Source: Elysia crispata (lineage: Eukaryota > Mollusca > Gastropoda > Plakobranchidae). From it: a stretch of DNA of 64,000 nucleotides. Under the pieces are notes generated by a model. It did not search any database. It saw only the letters and a list, made by a program, of their open reading frames with translations, and was not told the origin of the DNA. The position numbers were made by a program, and so were the translations under genes. Shown in pieces: positions 63,939 through 64,000 of the stretch (position 1 is its first letter; each line of letters begins with the position of its first letter). Location: contig JAWDGP010006506.1 in the NCBI GenBank assembly GCA_033675545.1, forward strand, positions 384,501 through 448,500, given 5' to 3'.

Positions 63939-64000
63939 TCAAAAACTTCTTCATTAACCTGAGGTCAAAGAAAAAGACGACGACTGCACCCCAGAAGGAG
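63939..64000 (+). CDS. Candidate second coding exon, cut by the window end
   Basis: Acceptor tttatttttcag, then 62 nt open to the last base. Joined in phase 1 to 63418 it reads VKNFFINLRSKKKTTTA, then PQKE: hydrophobic-basic, Lys-rich. The other two frames either stop early (TSSLT then stop) or are short. Not recognised. Confidence 0.45.

Overview
This window is animal DNA, AT-rich and intron-rich, and most likely from a mollusc. A heterobranch gastropod is my best guess. The reasons are a multi-exon Polycomb-group gene with canonical GT-AG introns, dense and diverse transposable elements (Ty3/gypsy LTR element, LINEs, a Penelope-like fragment, tRNA-derived SINEs, pogo/Tigger and TTAA-target MITEs), many microsatellites, and islands of overlapping AGATCT/CTAGAT hexamers throughout. 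The taxon is inferred, not proven. There is nothing prokaryotic: no operons, ribosome binding sites or CRISPR arrays.

The main host gene is on the minus strand: a Scm-like (SCMH1/SCML2-type) Polycomb protein. Five exons splice in compatible phases: 33045-32997 (proposed start exon), 24923-24856, 23924-23690 (first MBT repeat), 20584-20496, and 4262-4019 (second MBT repeat). A 24-nt in-frame microexon is proposed at 9363-9340. The C-terminal part (SAM domain) must lie beyond base 1. Its introns are full of mobile DNA. A 4.9-kb Ty3/gypsy element (25640-30499) sits inside a LINE copy, which is in turn fused to a Penelope-like fragment, all in intron 1. Exon 20584-20496 is bracketed by two oppositely oriented copies of one TTAA-flanked MITE (19560-20214 and 21668-22301).

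The left edge (207-2568, plus strand) holds a frameshifted copy of a multicopy invertebrate protein family. From 33 to 53 kb the window is mostly repeats: an element with ~100-bp terminal inverted repeats and internal degenerate tandem repeats (34563-35767), a diverged duplicate pair (39.0-40.7 and 50.8-52.0 kb), one copy of which carries a Tigger-like MITE the other lacks, a Tigger remnant (45629-46838), and a possible larger element (43436-49031).

At 52755-56373 lies a pogo-type transposon with a broken transposase gene. Inside its left half is an inverted-repeat-bounded insert carrying three NRF1-like sites upstream of a well-formed minus-strand first coding exon (53453-53340). From 57 to 61 kb there is a gag remnant, a repeat copy and a MITE. 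A plus-strand gene probably begins near 61.2 kb, with candidate coding exons at 63349-63418 and 63939-64000, and runs off the right end; I do not recognise its product.

Most other open frames come from simple repeats or chance and were left out.
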